Positions 60,994 through 64,000 of a DNA stretch of 64,000 nucleotides are shown in pieces. The DNA comes from Paenibacillus sp. SC116. GTDB lineage: Bacteria; Bacillota; Bacilli; Paenibacillales; Paenibacillaceae. The stretch is from positions 62,001-126,000 of the forward strand of contig NZ_JANIOF010000001.1 of NCBI RefSeq assembly GCF_024733555.1. The letters are read 5' to 3'. Numbering within the stretch: position 1 is the first letter of the stretch; every line of letters starts with the position of its first letter. The notes below the pieces were generated by a model. That model worked only from the letters and a program-made list of their open reading frames with translations. It made no database searches and was not told the DNA's origin. The translations under genes and the position numbers were made by a program.

Positions 60994-63900
60994 ATGTCTA
61001 GTATAGTGAGCATCGCTGCTTATCATCCAGATTATGCGGATAGTATCGCGGAAATGTGGAATCGCAGCCAAGAGCATTGGGGAGGCAATACTTCCATTTA
61101 TACGGGTGCACAGATAAGGAACGAGGAAGAAAACTCCGACGCACTGATTGTGTTTTTAGCCATTTGCGATGAACAAGTGATCGGTTACTGTAGTGTATGT
61201 GAATATCGAGAAGATACAGGCGCATTATACATACACATTCTTAATGTTCGTCCTGATTATCATGGCCACAAGATTGGCAAGCAGCTCGTACTTCGTGCTG
61301 TGGAAGAGACGATTCAACGCGGTTGGCCACGCATTGATCTATATACTTGGGAATCGAATATGAAGGCTGTACCGTTGTACAAAAAATGCGGTTTCTTTTG
61401 GGAGGACAGAGAAGATACGACACACTTCATGAACTTCATTCCTCAAATTATGAATTGTGAAGCTCTTGCTCCTTATATGAAAGGAATCGATTGGTATAAT
61501 GACTCGACACGTACGATAGAAGTTAATCGTGATGGACAAGAAAAGAATGGATTCCAAACGTATACATATTCTTGGAGTAAGGACGAACGTAATGTCCGTG
61601 TTGATATTGAACGAAGAGGCAGAGGCATTTGCCTTATAGAAACCGATGATTATAAGATATCTGCGGAAGCCGAGCAGGCCAAGCCTGTGTTCGGAAAAGC
61701 TTACAGCATTCAATATAAGCTTGAGAATAAGTCAGGTGCACCTTTGCATGTTGAACTTGCAGGAGAGAATGATCGCAATATCCAGTTTAATTGGCAAGAA
61801 AATGTCCATGTGGCGACCGAGCAAAGTTTGACAGCTTCTTATTTTGTCGGGGCAATCGAGGAAGAACAGAGTGATTGGCGTACATGTCCGACGGTTCGGA
61901 CTCGTATTCGCATTAACGGTGCTGAGGCCATGCTGCAAGTAGGTGTTGTACCAAAACACCCTGCCAAAATCGTACTGAAGGCACCTGATATCCTTCATGC
62001 CGTAGGTGGAACATATACGTTCTATCTGGATATAGAAAGCCATATGCCAGCACCAGCTGTGTTCTTGTTTGAGCTGCCGGAAGTGTCATGGTTAGGCTTA
62101 GAAGAGAGAGTGTTTCGTATCCGACTCGATGAAGCCGAACGGGCATCGATTCCAGTCCCGTATCGCCTGTTGGACTATGGGTTTTATGAAACGAAGCTAA
62201 TGATTCGAGCTATTCCCGACAACGGGCCAGAAGTAGAGTTTTACCGTGAGATAGGTGGAAAGTTCAGCGGCCCTGGCGCGATGATTACCGGGATGGATAA
62301 CGAGGGACATTGGGCTGTAAATGGAAAACATGTGATCAAGTATGACAAGGAGCATAGTCATACCTTTATAACATGTATTGGAAATGCTAAGGACCGTATC
62401 CGTGTTCTATTCCCTAGAATAGGCAAGCCTTATGCGAGTGAGTTTTCCAAGAAGAGTCCATCGTCTACGGAGTGGCTGGAAGAGCGTGGAGCTGTAGGTA
62501 TTAAGCATACGTATCATTCTGACGCATACCCGGGCATCATTTTATACAATTATGCGCTCGTGCATGGAGATGGGACGGTTAAGTTGTGGCAGGAGTTAGA
62601 GAATGCGGGTGATACCGCTGCCTCTACTTCATTTTCATTGTCGCAGCGCATTTCTCAAGATATGCATCGAGTCGTATTGCCTTATGAAGGGCGCTACATA
62701 GAGACTGCGAATTCCCACAGCAGCGACTATGATTATTGGGATGGAAGCAAAATTACAGAGCCTTGGATATATTCGAGAAGAAGCTCTACTAGCATAGGTT
62801 TGTGCTGGCCTGATACTTATCAATTGAATCTTGCAGATTGGCTCACAGAACTTGAGTATGAAATGGGCTGTCTGGCACATGGAGAAAAGCGTTCGAGTGA
62901 AGCGATCACGCTCTCTATTGGCGGATTCGACAATTGGAAAGCGTTTCGTGCTTACGCACTCAAAAGCAGCGAGGATGACAGTTTACTCCAATTAACACCG
63001 GATATTGAATATGTAACGAATGGTGGTAATTCATTCATCGATCCTGATTTGTCAGAAATGCAGGTCAAGTTTAATGATGTGAAGCAGAATGTGTGGGATG
63101 GCGAAGTAAGTGTCGGGTATTTGAATAAGGGGGAAACTAGTCAAGTTCTTGCTATTTCTGTACTATCAGACGAAGATGAAGAGTCCGAAGTGGAGATGAG
63201 CATACCCGTATTTACTGACAAAGCGCATCTTGTACAGTTGAGCGCTAAGCTAGGCACTTTGCAATCCCAGTTTTATTCTGTCTTGTTCCCAGTCTCTGCC
63301 GAACCTGTCCGAGAACGAATTTACAGTCGAGATGGTTACTCTCTGCATGAATGCTTTAATGGCCGAATCCGAATCGAAGCAGCAAGTGATTATTATCCCG
63401 GCTTATGTAGAGTGGAAGTAGACGGTCAATCGTGGCTTGTTTCTGCTTTGCCAAACTATGAACCTAAATCTTGGTGGAACCCGTGGCTAGGCGGAATGAG
63501 CGATTCATTTGAGGATCTGCATGTGAACGCTGTGTTGAAGGCTGAACGTGGAACTTCGTTTGTGAAAATGAAAGATAGCGTGGGCAATCTTTGGTCAGGC
63601 ATTCGAGTGTCCTTCAAGCTTAAAGAGCATGAGGCGTATAAAGGTCTAACTTGGATTGGGTACTATCTTATGCTGCCTAATGTACCTGTGTTGGCTTATA
63701 TATCAGACATTCATCAGGAGACGGGTACATATTGGAATGGCAAGGGGATTACAACGGATCTATGGCTAAATACGAATGCAGAGCAGTCTGCCTGGCTGCG
63801 TACGTTCCAAGTGGATGGGGAACCGATATACTATCGTCTTGGTGCAGGAGAGCTAGACGTGAATGAATATGAACATTACGCTATTGGCATGGGAGAAGGC

Positions 63901-64000
63901 AGTAATATCCTGCATGTGGTGACGGATGAATCGCTTCTCAAGCCTCATATGTATTCCAATCATGATGTTACGGTTTTATCTTTTGCGAGAACTGTGAGTA
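60994..64000 (+). CDS. GNAT-headed giant protein, C terminus outside the window
   Basis: The frame stays open from the ATG at 60994 to the window edge, at least 1002 residues. Residues about 1-140 are a GNAT acetyltransferase domain with motif A (VRPDYHGHKIGKQLVLRAVEETI) and a VPLYKKCGF motif B. Then comes a long region of beta-sandwich character: CARDB-like or Ig-like parts around residues 220-420 (YSIQYKLENKSGAPLHVEL, GGTYTFYLDIES) and a later mixed beta domain rich in aromatic residues (TSIGLCWPDTYQ, GIILYNYALVHGDG, SWWNPWLGG), reminiscent of a carbohydrate- or galactose-mutarotase-like fold. No signal peptide is visible. GGGGTGA is 7 nt upstream of the ATG. Family unknown to me beyond the GNAT head. 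Confidence 0.85.
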   Translation, partial: MSSIVSIAAYHPDYADSIAEMWNRSQEHWGGNTSIYTGAQIRNEEENSDALIVFLAICDEQVIGYCSVCEYREDTGALYIHILNVRPDYHGHKIGKQLVLRAVEETIQRGWPRIDLYTWESNMKAVPLYKKCGFFWEDREDTTHFMNFIPQIMNCEALAPYMKGIDWYNDSTRTIEVNRDGQEKNGFQTYTYSWSKDERNVRVDIERRGRGICLIETDDYKISAEAEQAKPVFGKAYSIQYKLENKSGAPLHVELAGENDRNIQFNWQENVHVATEQSLTASYFVGAIEEEQSDWRTCPTVRTRIRINGAEAMLQVGVVPKHPAKIVLKAPDILHAVGGTYTFYLDIESHMPAPAVFLFELPEVSWLGLEERVFRIRLDEAERASIPVPYRLLDYGFYETKLMIRAIPDNGPEVEFYREIGGKFSGPGAMITGMDNEGHWAVNGKHVIKYDKEHSHTFITCIGNAKDRIRVLFPRIGKPYASEFSKKSPSSTEWLEERGAVGIKHTYHSDAYPGIILYNYALVHGDGTVKLWQELENAGDTAASTSFSLSQRISQDMHRVVLPYEGRYIETANSHSSDYDYWDGSKITEPWIYSRRSSTSIGLCWPDTYQLNLADWLTELEYEMGCLAHGEKRSSEAITLSIGGFDNWKAFRAYALKSSEDDSLLQLTPDIEYVTNGGNSFIDPDLSEMQVKFNDVKQNVWDGEVSVGYLNKGETSQVLAISVLSDEDEESEVEMSIPVFTDKAHLVQLSAKLGTLQSQFYSVLFPVSAEPVRERIYSRDGYSLHECFNGRIRIEAASDYYPGLCRVEVDGQSWLVSALPNYEPKSWWNPWLGGMSDSFEDLHVNAVLKAERGTSFVKMKDSVGNLWSGIRVSFKLKEHEAYKGLTWIGYYLMLPNVPVLAYISDIHQETGTYWNGKGITTDLWLNTNAEQSAWLRTFQVDGEPIYYRLGAGELDVNEYEHYAIGMGEGSNILHVVTDESLLKPHMYSNHDVTVLSFARTVS

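Overview
The window looks like chromosome from a spore-forming Firmicute of the Paenibacillus type. The grounds are a three-gene GerA/GerB/GerC germinant-receptor operon, sporulation-type promoters, Bacillus-like ribosome binding sites with frequent GTG/TTG starts, a moderate GC content, and two families of intergenic inverted repeats of a kind I associate with Paenibacillus. No tRNA, rRNA, CRISPR array or complete insertion sequence was seen. Species cannot be fixed from the sequence alone.

Layout. 1-7.9 kb: the end of an NIS-siderophore operon (type III PLP decarboxylase plus IucA/IucC synthetase), a LysR/cupin divergent pair, a winged-helix regulator, a P-loop kinase-like protein, a glycerophosphodiester phosphodiesterase, a small secreted protein and a VanZ-like membrane protein. 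8-36.6 kb: a surface-protein island with four giant (1626-1716 aa) DUF11 repeat proteins, all on the minus strand, and a 142-aa small beta-rich protein. Among them lie an alpha/beta hydrolase and quinone-reductase pair, a patch of decayed genes (LysR, arylamine N-acetyltransferase, esterase), a family 2 glycosyltransferase, a prolyl-4-hydroxylase-like oxygenase and a GT4-like glycosyltransferase. 36.7-40.8 kb: divergent sulfonate/taurine genes (binding lipoprotein and TauD dioxygenase on minus; ATPase and permease on plus), each operon with a good promoter and a terminator-like hairpin in its leader. 40.9-44.1 kb: an accessory stretch with intergenic repeats, a nucleotidyltransferase gene bracketed by inverted repeats, a DNA alkylation repair protein and a broken AraC regulator. 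44.4-56.5 kb: SelO, a GNAT, two small proteins, an M43 metalloprotease, a MarR/ArsA-ATPase unit with palindromic operators, a pentapeptide-repeat protein, a DUF418 membrane protein and a two-component system. 56.7-64 kb: the ger operon, a YdjO-like zinc-finger protein and a GNAT-headed protein of more than 1000 aa that runs off the window.

How it may fit together. The four DUF11 giants have no visible signal peptide, transmembrane anchor or LPXTG motif. Each, and the 142-aa protein, is preceded by a sequence resembling a sigma-K promoter (AC, 15-17 nt, CATA). I infer a mother-cell-expressed spore-surface system, in which the adjacent prolyl hydroxylase and glycosyltransferases could modify the proline- and threonine-rich repeats. 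The proteins share an 11-repeat module in the same order. Three carry one type of N-terminal head and one carries a quite different head, so heads have been exchanged on a common stalk. This is the best candidate in the window for an undescribed system; the function is inference.
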